The notes under the pieces are model-generated. The model made no database searches and was not told where the DNA came from. It saw nothing but the letters and a program-made list of their open reading frames with translations. This document shows positions 1 through 13,098 of a stretch of DNA of 64,000 nucleotides, in pieces; position 1 is the first letter of the stretch, and each line of letters starts with the position of its first letter. The stretch spans positions 51,498,351 through 51,562,350 of the forward strand of contig NC_065533.1 in the NCBI RefSeq assembly GCF_020184175.1, given 5' to 3'. The position numbers and the translations under genes are program-made. This DNA comes from Aphis gossypii (lineage: Eukaryota > Arthropoda > Insecta > Hemiptera > Aphididae).

Positions 1-3000
1 TTTAAAAAAAAAATGATAGTAAACATGACTACTGGACTACCTCGTGTTTACAATAACGGTATATAGGTAAAGACTTTTGAATCACTCTATATATTTATAT
101 TTAATATACATAGTTTTCTATTAATAGCCATAAATCCCGTATGTGTCTTACGTTTGACATCGTTTGACATCGTCTGTGATCTATTATGGAAACTCAAACG
201 GTGCGCTTTGCCCTTGTGTAAAACACGTTTTTTAATTTGATTCTTTTTTTATTATTATTTTTGAAGTCTGAGGGGAAGCATTTACATTTAAGATTCGTTA
301 TCCTTCTCCATCGAATACCTACTTAGTAAATACAATACACGGTTATAGCAGTTAAGAGTTAAAACAATTGTTGTCACGTCACTTAAAAGTACCTACTCTT
401 TACTTTTTTCCAGCCTAATCGTATTATTTTTTTCATAAAATTTAGAACATGTCAATTATTAATTTTTTTTTAGTTTTAAAAATGAACCTTTTTATTATGA
501 GCTATTTTAAAGCAAGCATTTAGAATACCAGAATATTATTTGATTATAATTAATTATTTATATATATTATATATATTTATTGTAATTGTGTTCTTCCTTT
601 TACACTGCTATTAAACGCTAACCACTGTTGATTTAGTATTATTAACGTAGGTACTACTTAAACTAATTTATATTATAAAGCTTTTGTCTACAGAAAATTT
701 ATTTATCACAGTGATCGGAAAGAGATTGGCGCTATGATACGTTACGGTCATTTACCGAATATCAATCTTGCTACACACAAACATTTAAATATTGAATATT
801 ATTTTAAAAAAATTACAATAATATGACAAACACATAACGTACATAATATATTTGTATTTTTAACACTGTCGTAGTTGACCTATATAACTGTATACTATTT
901 TATAGTTATGAGAAGCTTTTTATGTGATTCCGTTTTCATGACTTTAATACAACACGTTATAATATTATTTATGCGAATGACTTGACATAATATGCAAAGG
1001 CAAAGTCATTTAAATCACAGACATTTTTTTTCAATAACAACCTTATAAACTATAACAATATTCTAGCCTAAAATTGAACATATAATATGTACTACTCGTG
1101 TTAGATACCTTTTTACATTTTTGTTTTGAAATTTTAACCAAATATATAGATAGTTATTTCATGAAGATAATATATTAAACAATAGAACACAAAAACGTAT
1201 AAATGAGTTAAACAAAATCTCATTGTTTATTGTTTATAAATTGTAAATCGTAAATTGTATAACAAACAACATAATATATTATATTATTGTTTTTGTTTTT
1301 TTTTTTTTTATGTTTTCGTTGTTAATATTATACAATTATTAGTTATTATAACCAACTGTTTTTGTGATATTGTTATATTTTTTACAGCCAGCGTAGGTAT
1401 TCTGTATTCAGTTCTTTTCTTCTAATTTTTACCTTTTCCTACTATGGCATTTCATGAATCATACTAATCTAACGCGATATGATAAAGTCAAGCTTAAACA
1501 TGTAAAATTGAAATTATTGTTTATTTCCCATGTTTAGTGGAAACGTCACACCTGACACACTAAGATCAAATCAATCGCAACTCCAAATTAAAACAACTAT
1601 ATAATATATTTATATTATATCATTTCCAATGATGTGTCGTGAAACAAGGTACCTATCAGTAACAGATAATATAACCGTATTGGTGACCATTATAGTCAAC
1701 TATAATATTAACGTTAATTTATGCACTAGATTACTAAACTAGTCGGGACGCATTCATGTTCCAGTTATCGGCATACGTTAAGTATATATGCCTATAGGTA
1801 CTGATATAGTATACTACACTAACGGTTCACTGCATACTATTTACTATATTATCCTACATTCACTGATTACCTGTAAAATATTTAACCTTAGTTTTCAGTG
1901 ATGTAGAATAATATCAAAAATTAGGCTTCACCGATTAACGATAAAATGCATATACATAACGGTAAAATATGAATTTTCAAAATGTATTATAAGTTACAAC
2001 TATACGCTTTATAATATATTAACTATTATTATATCATTATACAAACAAAAAATATACAATACTACAATAGATTTCATTTAGAATCTGATCGTCCCTTGTT
2101 ATGTGGGTTTTAAACGACCGTTTAGTGGTAAAAATATGGACACGAAAAATAAACGAAGTATCATTAAAAAATATAGACGTTTTTAATACACAATTTAAAG
2201 AGAACACTATTCACGAGACAACGACTTTGACAGTTTTTTAAATATTGATTATTAAAAAATAAATTAATATGCGTTTTCAAACGAGCTTTATCTATATTAT
2301 AACAATGATATATTTATTATTAAATATATATAGGTACCTAATACCTATACTACCTTTAACCTCTCAATGACATTATTTCAATCCGAGGTTAATAAACTGA
2401 TATACTTTTTGGTGTCTCTTAGAGTGAACTCATTCCCTATAAATGTATACCTCATTAATAACTTAATCAAAACGTTTAAGCACATTAAAGTACATTTATT
2501 ATATTTGCCATCCGTTCTTGACTTTCACAGTAAGCAATGACAGCCGATTTCATAGGCGTATGTCATCATAAAGTAGGTAAATGTTCTGTTTTGAAATATT
2601 TTTTTTTGAAACAATATTGACATGATTATTTATAATGTCACCAAATCACAACATGGGTACATTTTCCATCAGCTCTAAGTGTTTTGCCTATACGTATTGT
2701 ATGATATAATGATGGGATGAAAAGAACTGCGCAAAATGGTGAAAGTTCAAGGAAATCGTGTTATACCTTATAAACCAAGTTTGCATATACAATATACATT
2801 ATATATATATATATATTATTGGTTATTCTCCTACGTCACAATCAAGTCGTGAACACTGAATATTATTTTATTCGTAAATCAAAACTGATGTTAAATATTT
2901 CATACACGCGCGACGTCAGAATGGATTTCTTTGTGAAAATGAAAAACAAAAGTTGATTTAATTTCACAGTGGGGCGCACACGGTTTGTTAAGTGCGGTAT

Positions 3001-4440
3001 ATAATTGAAAATACGCAAAATAGTTCATGCTCGAGTATTACAATATAGCTGTACGTTATACATATAAATGTTAAATTTAAATACCCAAATATTTACATAA
3101 ATATTACAATTACGATTTCGATCATTATTATATCATAATTTCGGTACATCTGTTATAATTTATAACGTTCACAGCCTAAGGGAAAATACTTACAAACGTA
3201 ACATCTCGCAAATAATTAAATGTATCAATTACAATGTGAATTGTAATAATATTATGTTAATAATCTGAATGATGTTTTATGAAAATTGATTTTATCATTA
3301 TTTCTGTTAATATTAAATAAAATAATGTTTGCTACTCACAAGTAATTTTCAAAGTTAATATTAAACATTTTCTAAAATTCTAGCTGTTTTAAAGTCACAG
3401 CTCATATTTTTAATTTATAATATCATTAATACAAATAATAGTGTATTTTTATTATTTTTTTAATCATTATAAGTTATCACGAATTTATACGAATATCATA
3501 GAAAATATAACTTAAAATAATAGATTATTCAAAGATAGGAATACATTTTGCTATATTGGTTTTTTTTTATAGACTTCATAGATTTTATACTCGTAGTATA
3601 GTTTTCTCTTAGAAATTGTGTCAACATTTCAATCAACATGCAACCATCATTGTGTACAAACAGTGTATTATATACCGTATGACTAAGTATATCATATAGG
3701 TACCTACTCATATTATTTGTACGTTTGCACCCATTATTACCCATTTATCCCTAATTTATACCTTATCTGATGTTTACACGTTAGTTTTGATCTTTAAATA
3801 TTGTCAGTTATCACGAACGCTTTTCGACTCAAAAAATTATTGAAACCCTGTGTTTGTTTTCGCAGCGTCGAAACATGAAAGCGTTTAAGTATAAGGAAAA
3901 CAAACTCATTCTTCAACAACATTATACTATTATCCCGACGATTTTCTTTCATGAATAATCAAACGAACAACGACCTCTATTCGGAGACAAATCAGCAAAT
4001 ACGGAAAATATATAATATTTAATATATTACGTCCCACGACGCAAATAATAAATGTAGGTATCTAGTACTACCTACACAGCACATTCGTGATACGTAACAT
4101 AAAACCGTAAACACGGATCAAACAGAAAATATATAACAGATCCCCCAGGTATTGAAATAAAGTGTACGAAATTACGACATTGTTTTGTTGTATTGCTTTT
4201 TAACGGTAACGTTTTATGTTAAAACAAAACAAAAAAATCACCAGAATTATTCCCATATGGAAACCGAACAATGGTTTTAAATTAAACTTCCTTTATTTAT
4301 AGGTATACGAATCAATGGAGGCTAGAGCATATTTATAAACTTAATTATTTTCCGTTTTCAACTACCTACATTGATCAAAATTATCGTTATTAAATTTTAT
4401 TTGAGACGGGTAAGAGAACAATTGAAAATGTGTTTTAAAA
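1..4440. other. AT-rich non-coding DNA, no gene seen
   Basis: I see no supportable coding region here. All open frames are short, low-complexity and lack recognisable domains. The stretch holds simple AT tracts, for example an alternating TA run near 2800-2815, and scattered TAGGTACCTA-type words typical of aphid DNA. It could be intergenic or part of a long intron. Confidence 0.6.
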
Positions 4441-4441
4441 C

Positions 4442-4580
4442 GACGTCACCGGACGAGTGCGGCGCACTTATTTTGGTGACGTAAAAAATGTATATGCGAC
4501 GTATATTACAAAAGCAATACACTGTTTACAGTTGACGAGAATCACACTGTATATGGTTTTTACTGGCACGTGTACACGTG
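4442..4580. promoter_or_regulatory. Cluster of CRE-like and E-box motifs
   Basis: A locally GC- and CpG-rich patch in otherwise AT-rich DNA. It contains a CRE-like GACGTCAC at 4442-4449, TGACGTAA at 4477-4484, and a perfect 14-bp palindrome CACGTGTACACGTG at 4567-4580 that consists of two CACGTG E-boxes two bases apart. CRE sites bind bZIP (CREB/ATF) factors and CACGTG binds bHLH factors (established). That this is a working promoter or enhancer is inference, since no transcript is visible next to it. Confidence 0.25.
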
Positions 4581-5873
4581 TGCGTGCTCGCGCGTGTGTT
4601 CAAATACGGAATGAATATTATTATACATTGTCGACATCCCCCCACATTTCAAAGTTCGGAGAATTATTGCGCTATAGAAATATAAAATAATTATGTAGTG
4701 ACGCACGATGGGGACCCGGAAAGAACCTTCTTAAACTGTGAATCATGTTCATGATGTTATAGGTATTATGGTGTAAGTACTTATTATTTGTAAATAATTA
4801 TCTAATTAACGAGCACGGGTCGATGTTTGATCAGAGGAATCCAAACCCAGATTAGGACGGACGCGATGAGAAGCCTGATAATTATTATCGACAATGAAGT
4901 TATAAATATTTTTCACTATTTGTGCATAGCGAAAATATAATATTGGTTTTATAATGTTTAGTGTTAATTTTTTTCTTCGTTGTTTTTTTCATCAATTTTT
5001 GATTTACTTGGGTAGTTGGGTACCTACCTGATAAAAATAATCCCATACTCGACTTTGGAAGTGTTACAATTTGAGATTTGGATCTAGTTAGATCTTTGTT
5101 GAATCAAAAGTAAAGAATGCCTAGTCATTTTTAAAATAATTATAAAATACAAAAAAACAATGAAAAAAGATGATTGTGAAAAAGCTAATTTTTAACGAGA
5201 TTAATTTCATTATTTTATTGTAATTCATCTTTTTTGTCAAGTCATCATATCAAAACTTTTTACATATTTTCAAAATATTAATTTTCCCTTTAATTTTTGC
5301 TAATTTTAAGGATTTTAAATTATCAGTTTTTTTTCAATGTAGATTGTAGGTAATGGTATTCATTTAGGTACTATGAGGGAAAAAGTTTGAACATTTTATG
5401 TATTCTGTGTTGCACATGTTTGCTTATAGAAACAGGAAAATCATCAAAAAACAAATACATAAACACACATTCCAATTATAAACAATTCAAATTCAAATTT
5501 TGACAAAGTTAAATATTTAAACGCAAATAAAACGATGTCAGTTATTTTGTTAAATAAAAATAACATTCGCAGGTAACGTGGACGTTTGCCACATCCTGTA
5601 TTATTATTATTCATTTAAGCTGTTTACTTCATCCTATAAGTAATTAGAACTAATAGCTAATAAAAAATATTATATTAATTACTGTTATAATTTATAATTA
5701 TTATTAGATATATCATAACAACAATTTGTTTTGTTTTGGGCCGTCAAGTTCAACCTGCCGTCGTTTTTTACTCTTATAATAATATAAATACGTTAAACAA
5801 TATCTTTAAAAGTATAGACTGACAGACTTATTGTCGTTAGTAGAGGTGTCTTTGTTATAAAATTGTTATTGGC

Positions 5874-5990
5874 TGTATACATTGATTCGTCATTGAATTC
5901 AAATTTAACACTTCCATTACAATGGCCTAGTCATTTACGAATTACAGTCGACATCTACTATGCAGCTTAGCTATAGTACTCCGGTTTTTA
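5874..5990 (+). repeat. Relic of the 3' end of the 13,099-14,787 repeat family
   Basis: The stretch around ATTGAATTCAAATTTAACAC matches the terminal part of the repeat copies at 14,680-14,787 and 56,590-56,688, which carry the same GAATTCAAATTTAA(C/T)A core at the same distance from the end. Only the last roughly 100 bp are recognisable. Family identity is unknown to me. Confidence 0.4.
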
Positions 5991-8900
5991 AAATATATAT
6001 ATATTTACTTTTTGTTATACCGTTACTGAACGTATTCGACTGTGAATCGTGAAATGAAACGCAATACCGTAATAATGTCGTTATTATCCATCACTATTAA
6101 TATGTCGTTCAGTTTCTCAATTCTCGCGAACACCGATCGCATGCGTTTGTGATTTTATAATCTATTATTATTAATGATTACCGAGTATTATACACCGGAC
6201 ATTTACACTGGGTATTATTGGTTATATATCATATTGTTGACAACGACGATTATCATTTTAATTTGTAATTATTACAGTTGTAATGCTACCGGGGAGTGGC
6301 GTTTGGTTGAATTGCACTCTTTGCTTAAACCATAATGTGATCGGAACAAATGCAATATGAACATTACCTGGTTTTACTTCTAGTACAATATTCAAATATG
6401 ACCTTTTTTTTAATCACAATGAAATTCGAACCTCATTCTGTCCCGAGTGAAATTTGACCTTACCCATATATACTATACGATGCAGCTGTACCAGGGGGCC
6501 TAATTATGGTGGTGAAGGGGATACACCTCTCTCTAAAACATTTTTAATGTTGGTATTTCAATCAAAATATTAATCGACTTAAAATATTCTCATAGTAAAA
6601 AAAAAATCATAATCAATAAATTGAATACAGTTTTAACAAGTGATAAGAACGAGTCCTACTTTCCACAAAAATTGTAATTATAACGTTTGGTATGCGATGA
6701 TCATAAACTCATAGAATCATAGCACACATTAAGTAGTTCCACGTTTGTAGGTATACGTATGTAAGTACTTAGCACTATTGACCGCCGCTGTCATTGGTCC
6801 GCCTCAACGCATGTTACTTTATTTTACATAAGTACTATTGTTTTGTTATAAAATAGAAAATTTTCAAAATAATCTTCTTTTTACCAAAAAAAAAAAATTT
6901 TTAAATTAATTTTATAATTGTCAATCATACTAAAATGAAAATTACTAAATTATAAGTAGTTTGATATTTATAATAGTAATACATTTAATTATATATTAAC
7001 TTGTTTTTAGTAATGAACTTATTAAAAAACATATTCTATAATAGTTTAAAGGTTTTTTGGATCTTTAATTAATGTTTGTCAAAAACTATACTTTTTCAAG
7101 TCAACAATATATAATCGTATTAACATAGTAGTAAAATAATTCTAATTAACTAAGTCATTAAACTGGGATTAAATCAAAATTTTCTTTAATGAAAACGATT
7201 TTTGAATAACATTGTTATTATTATTAGCTATTACCATATTTTAACCACATCACTATTAATAAATTGAATTAAATTAAATTTTATAACATTTTTGTTTGCC
7301 AAAAATAATATATTTATTATATACATAATATTATATATAATACACACAGTACATACATAATAGACAAGTGGCTATGTGTTATTTATTCAATACTGCAAAT
7401 TAAAACCAAGTTCCTCAGTTTCATGCAAAAGTAGAATTTTAAATTTTAAAATATAAACATTGAAAATGAAAACATTTAAGTTGGTAGGAATTTTAAATTT
7501 TACTTCGAAATTTATCCATCAGTGTTATGCAGCACATGGTATAAAAAATGTACTCTTTTATAATAATAATTAATAAGGTTTGGTTTTTGTTCATAAATTC
7601 ACTAACTATTAGGTACCTATACTGTTAAATTATATTTCATAATACTATTACGTTTTTACTTAAATAATACTGGTGTCTGCTCGTATCATAATCTGTATAC
7701 GAGCAAATCATTTTTTTTTTTTTATATATATATAATTTGTTTTCATTAAGTGTTTTCTCTTATTAAGTATTCAAATATTTTGGTTTCCTCGATAGTGATC
7801 AAAGAAATGCAAACGTGTAAGTACACATTAACTGATAATAACTATGTGAAATAAAAAATATACCTTTCAAATCAAAAATAACAGTAAAAATAATCTTATT
7901 TTTATTGAATACCATTTTAAAAAAACTCAAAGCTCATCATATTTATAAATATATTGTTTGATAAGTATGGTATTATATTTAGAAAAAATATAATCGATTG
8001 AGATATTTTTTACAATAATGTAATTTTATAATAAGATTATATTATTATTATTATTATGATTTTTATAAGCGTTCTTTAATTATTAATTCTACATTTTTAG
8101 CAACTTGATCAATAATGACAAATGGAGTTATTACTTTGCTCTTCAAACAATTACTGCAAACATCATCTTTTAAATAAACCATCATACTTTATTCTAAGTT
8201 TTTGTAATAACTACAAAAATGAATTATTCATTTTGTTTTTGCATCACGAAAATGAGTTGTGTTGGGTGGATCTGTAAACTCCATATCAACTTTAAATATT
8301 CCAATGATAGCGTATTAATTGATTTCAAAATCGTCTGTTAATTATTTTTCTACTCAAGTAATTGGTAAATAAATAAATTTTAATTGAGACCTAAAAATAT
8401 TTATTTTATTGAAAACAAAATTAGAAGGGCGAGGATTTTTGTCTTCCTCGGGTACTTCTTGATTAACTAGAAGCCGTACACTGTAAATACTTAAAAAATA
8501 ATAAATAAAGTATGTAATAGTTAGTATTATAATCAATTATCGTAGAAATCATAAATAATAATATGGAAAATAGGTAAGTAAACATAACAAAATAGTGTAA
8601 TACCTACTTAAAAATTATCTGTGATTATATTTTTCAATGCATATACCTATATAATTTGGTACAAGTAGATAAAATATGCAGACATTATAAAATTGTTTTA
8701 GTTTAAACTTTAAATTAATTAAACTACATATCTATGGTTCTCAATGTCATTTATAAATAATATATTAATATATTTTTATTTACAAGACATTAAGATAGTA
8801 TGTGTAACTTGTAAGTATAGTTTATCAGGTTAACCGCTACCTATGTGTACCATTTTTTCATCTTAAATTATAATTTTTTTTACCTAAAAAATGAATTTAT

Positions 8901-10146
8901 AAGATTTCAATGGGCTGGTTGAAAATTTGTTTGTCTGGTGGACTACGAAGTATTTTTCTGTGTTAAAATCGTATTTACGTGTACCATAGTAGGTACACAC
9001 AACCCTTTTTGGCGAAGACCCTTAGTCTTGTGTACCAATAATGGTAGGTACACGTAATGGCAATGCACTGAAAAATGATGTAGTAGTTAACCTGTTATAT
9101 AACTTCAGTAATTTGTCTTATAATTAATTACTATAAGTATAATATGGATATTGTCTATTTTATGAATTTTCATACTCCGTATTATGTATTTTCGTTAAAA
9201 CACAGGATCTAGAAATCTTATCATTTAATGCAAGCATTATTTAAGATATCAATATTTATTGGTAGGTAATAAAATTGATAACAATTTCAAGACTTAATGT
9301 TTATTATTTTATTATGAATTATCCAAAAAAAATCCTAACTCCGAATACCTTGGGTAAATTTACTTTGGTATATTATATCACAAATAAATAAATAAGTATA
9401 AGTAATAATAATTAAATATATTTAATCTATGAATATTATAAAATGATTAAGAACATTTACGTAATTAGTTTATCGTTATTAAATGTCAATATTATCATAA
9501 TATATACATTATACCTATTTGATTGTGGATTTCATAACCATGTAATAAGAGGCTTTTGAGTGTCTATTTCATGTTTAACCGTTCAAATCTGTACTCGGTG
9601 CTAAATCTAAAGGGGTGAGCGGGTGTTTCCCTTTGTGCTTTGACACTGTTAAGTAAGCCGTACGGTCGCACTGAAATTGTAAAATTGGTGTTATCTGAAG
9701 GCGAAGAGACGCTTTTGCCTAGGGTGGCAAATACCTATTCTATATCCGCTACACTATGTACTTCGCGGTACGATAGCCTCATTGTGTTAAATAAGTGAAA
9801 TAATATTTTACAGCTGACAAGAGAAAGATATTTATTATTCACTTATCATATAAAATCACGACGTCCCTGGGACTTGATTGAAAGAAAATTAATTTTTAAA
9901 TTATGAAAACATCATAGTATGCATTAATTAATCAAAATCTATAAATAAGTTTTAAGCTGAATGATTACTATTATAGGTACCTAGAAAAAATCATTTGACT
10001 CAACTAAAAAATATAGACGAAAATGAAAAAACAAGTTAGTTAATCAAAAACAGAAGACGCATAGGCACTAATCGATATAATTCTAATCACTACCGAGAAA
10101 ATATATGATTATAAATACGGAGCCCGTTTACGGGTAAGAATACACT

Positions 10147-10160
10147 GCGCCATCTACCGA
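10147..10160 (-). promoter_or_regulatory. CTCF-like motif
   Basis: On the minus strand the sequence reads TAGATGGCGCA, which fits the core YAGRKGGCRC of the animal CTCF motif exactly; the upstream CCAS half fits only in part. CTCF binds such sites as an insulator or architectural factor (established). A single motif match is weak evidence and occupancy is unknown. Confidence 0.2.
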
Positions 10161-11049
10161 TGGTTATGGAACTTTCGACAAATGTACAATTGATGAGTGT
10201 GTGCGATTAATAATAATACTAATACAAATAATGAATGATATTAAAGTATTATTGATCAAATAACAGAGAAATTAGTGAACACATAAGTCATTATCCAAAA
10301 TACAACAATATAATAATATGGTCTCTCGAGTTTTTAGATGACATTGAATAAATTGGATGTGGTGTTGTAGTAAAATGAAGGGGTATTGAGTAGGCAACTA
10401 ATATTATGCGTTATGGTTTAACTTATCTGTACGTAGTGCATAATTATTAATGGAGCATTTTAATGGTATTATGGCTATAACAATTTTACTGTATAAGGGA
10501 TAATCATTATTGCGTTGCATCAATTATTGTGGTGTTTGTAATCGTTTAAACAATATTGTATCGATTTCGCTACAAGTGGTCGTTACATTAAGCGTAACAC
10601 GATTCCCAAAAATATGTGTTAAATAATTAATAATAACATAATAAAAAACATCGTAGATTTTTGGATTTCAATATTTCCCAACGGAATAATAATCGTAGTT
10701 CAGTACTAAAACGACTAAATAAATGCATCCCAGCCGCTACCGCGAGCGTTTGTCAGAGGTACGATAAGCCACGCGCCACCTACTGTATTGGCCACCGTAT
10801 ACGACACAAACATATTTCCCGGTACCCTCCGCTAGATTGCGTCGGGAATTGCGCATGTGCAACTTACTCGAATGAATGCTGAATCAATTGATCAATAATG
10901 ACGTATATAAAATTGTTAACAATCGTCAATATTCTTTCATGTCATACGTGTAATGTAATATGGGTACAAATATTTTAGAAAGTTATTAAAATAAGTCAGA
11001 CTAGTAAAGCAAATTGTATTGAGGTGATATTATATTTAAGATTTTAAGC

Positions 11050-11097
11050 AAAAAGATGAATGTATGAATGTAATTGATTTTACTGTACTAGGTATGT

Positions 11098-11134
<37 letters not shown>
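11050..11134 (+). repeat. Repeat-family 5' relic and (TG)n microsatellite at the left edge of the satellite
   Basis: GATGAATGTATGAATGTAATTGATTTTAC at 11,056 onward is a diverged version of the start of the 13,099 repeat family (GATGAATGTATTGATTTTAC). It is followed by about 17 TG dinucleotides ending near 11,134, where that family normally has TGTGTG then a T-tract. The satellite begins directly after it, at the phrase GAGATTTTGTTTATAATTTGC. Confidence 0.55.
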
Positions 11135-11136
<2 letters not shown>

Positions 11137-13098
11137 AGATTTTGTTTATAATTTGCTAATTTAAGATATAAGATTTCATTTCTAATACATTAAATTATAC
11201 CCTTCAGATTAATTTTAAAATTTAAAAAAAATATAATATAACTAATTGAAAAAAATGATAATATTTAATTAATAAAAAGATAAAAACAAAGTTTTAATTT
11301 TTATTTATTTACATTCGTATAAATATAACTGTTTTGCTAATAATTTGATAATTTAAAACATAATATTTCATTTCTAACAGATGAAAGTATAATTATTAGA
11401 TTCGTTTTAAAATTTAGAAAAAATATACTATAACTTTTTGAAAAAAATTATAATATTAAATTTAAAAAGACTAAATACTAATTATTAATTTTTAATTATA
11501 TTTTAATTATATAATGTATTCAAGTAACACACAGAAACTAATGGTCAAACACTTTTCACAAACTCACACAGTTAATCACTAGAATTATTCAAAGTTGCCT
11601 ATATCCAACCCCTTGAAAACGGTATGCTTTCAATATTACTAGTTCTTATATGAGTGTAAATATGACAATTTTGTTAGTAATTGGCAAATTTAAGACATAA
11701 GATTTCATTCCTAACAGATGAAAGGATAACCATTAGATTCATTATAAAATTTAGAAAAAATATGATATAACTCATTGAATAAAATGATAATATATAATTT
11801 AGAAAAAAATAATAACCAATTTTTTATTTTTTATTATTTACATTCATACAAATATGACTTTTTTATTAATACTTTGCTGATTTAAGACATAAGATTACAT
11901 TCCTAACAGATGAAAGTATAAAAATAACATTAATTATAAAATTTAAAAAAAATATACAATTACTTTTTGAAAAAAATTATGATATTAATTTTAAAAAGAC
12001 TAAATACTAATTTTTAATTTTTAATGATATAATGTGTTCAAGTAACCCACAGAAACTAATGATCAACCACTTTTCACAAACTCACACAGCTAAACACAAG
12101 ATTTATTCAATATTGCCTATACCCAACCCCTTGAAAACGGTATGCTTTCAATATTATTAGTTCTTATATGAGTGTAAATATGACAATTTTGTTAGTAATT
12201 AGCAAATTTAAGACAAAAGATTTCATTTCTAACAGATGAAAGTATAAAAATTACATTCATTTTAAAATTTAGAAAAAATATGATATAACTCATTAAGTAA
12301 AATGATAATATTTTATTTATAAAATGATAAAAACAAAGTTTTATTTTTTATTATTTACATTCATATAAATATGACTTTTTTATTAATAATTTGCTGATTT
12401 AAGACATAATATTTCATTCCTAACAGATGAAAGTATAAAAATTACATTCATTATAAAATTTAGAAAAAATATACTATTACTTTTTGAAAAATATTATAAT
12501 ATTAAATTTATAAAAAAATAATAACCAAATTTTTGTTTTTAAAACGTTTGTTAATATGACAATTTTGTTAGCAATTTTCATATTTATGACATAATATTTC
12601 ATTTCAATCAGATGAATGGATAACCATTATATTCATTTTAAAATTTAGAAAATATATGATATAACTCATTGAATAAAATGATAATATTTTATTTATAAAA
12701 TGATAAAAAAAAGCTTTTATTTTTGATTATTTACATTCGTATAAATATGACTATTTTTTTAATAATTTGCTAATTTAAGACATAATATTTCATTTCAAAC
12801 TCATGAAAGTATAATCATTACATTCATTTTTAAATTTAGAAAAAATATGATAAATTCATTGAATAAAATGATAATATTTAATTAATAAAAAAATAATAAC
12901 CAATTTTTTTTTTTAAACTGTGTAAATATGATTATTTTGTTAATAATTTTCAAATTTAAGACATAATATTTCATTCCTAACAGATGAAAGTATAATAGTT
13001 AGGTGCATTATAAAATGTAGAAAAAATATACTATTACTTTTTGAAAAATATTATAATATTAAATTTATAAAAAAATAATAACCAAATTTTTATTTTTA
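11135..13098. repeat. Satellite array, left segment
   Basis: Tandem AT-rich monomers of about 190 bp. Each contains ATAAATATGAC, TAAGACATAA, TTCATT(C/T)CTAACAGATGAAAG, TTTAGAAAAAATAT and ATAAAATGATAATATT in the same order. Two long variant monomers, marked by CCAACCCCTTGAAAACGG, sit at 11,605 and 12,123. Monomers here are more diverged from one another than those further right, as expected at an array edge. Confidence 0.9.

Larger units (their letters stand above)
4690..11040. other. AT-rich non-coding DNA, no gene seen
   Basis: No recognisable exon or domain on either strand. It includes an ATT microsatellite near 8040-8057, an imperfect inverted repeat of GTGTACC/GGTACAC words at about 8970-9055, a modestly GC-richer stretch at about 9540-9800 without a readable protein, and the repeat relic and CTCF-like motif listed separately. 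Confidence 0.55.

Noticed and set aside
4457..4690. 77-codon open frame
   Set aside because: No domain, and it overlaps the CpG-rich motif cluster, where open frames arise by chance.
10661..10882. 73-codon open frame with several cysteines
   Set aside because: No recognisable domain, signal peptide or splice context; composition only reflects a GC-richer patch.
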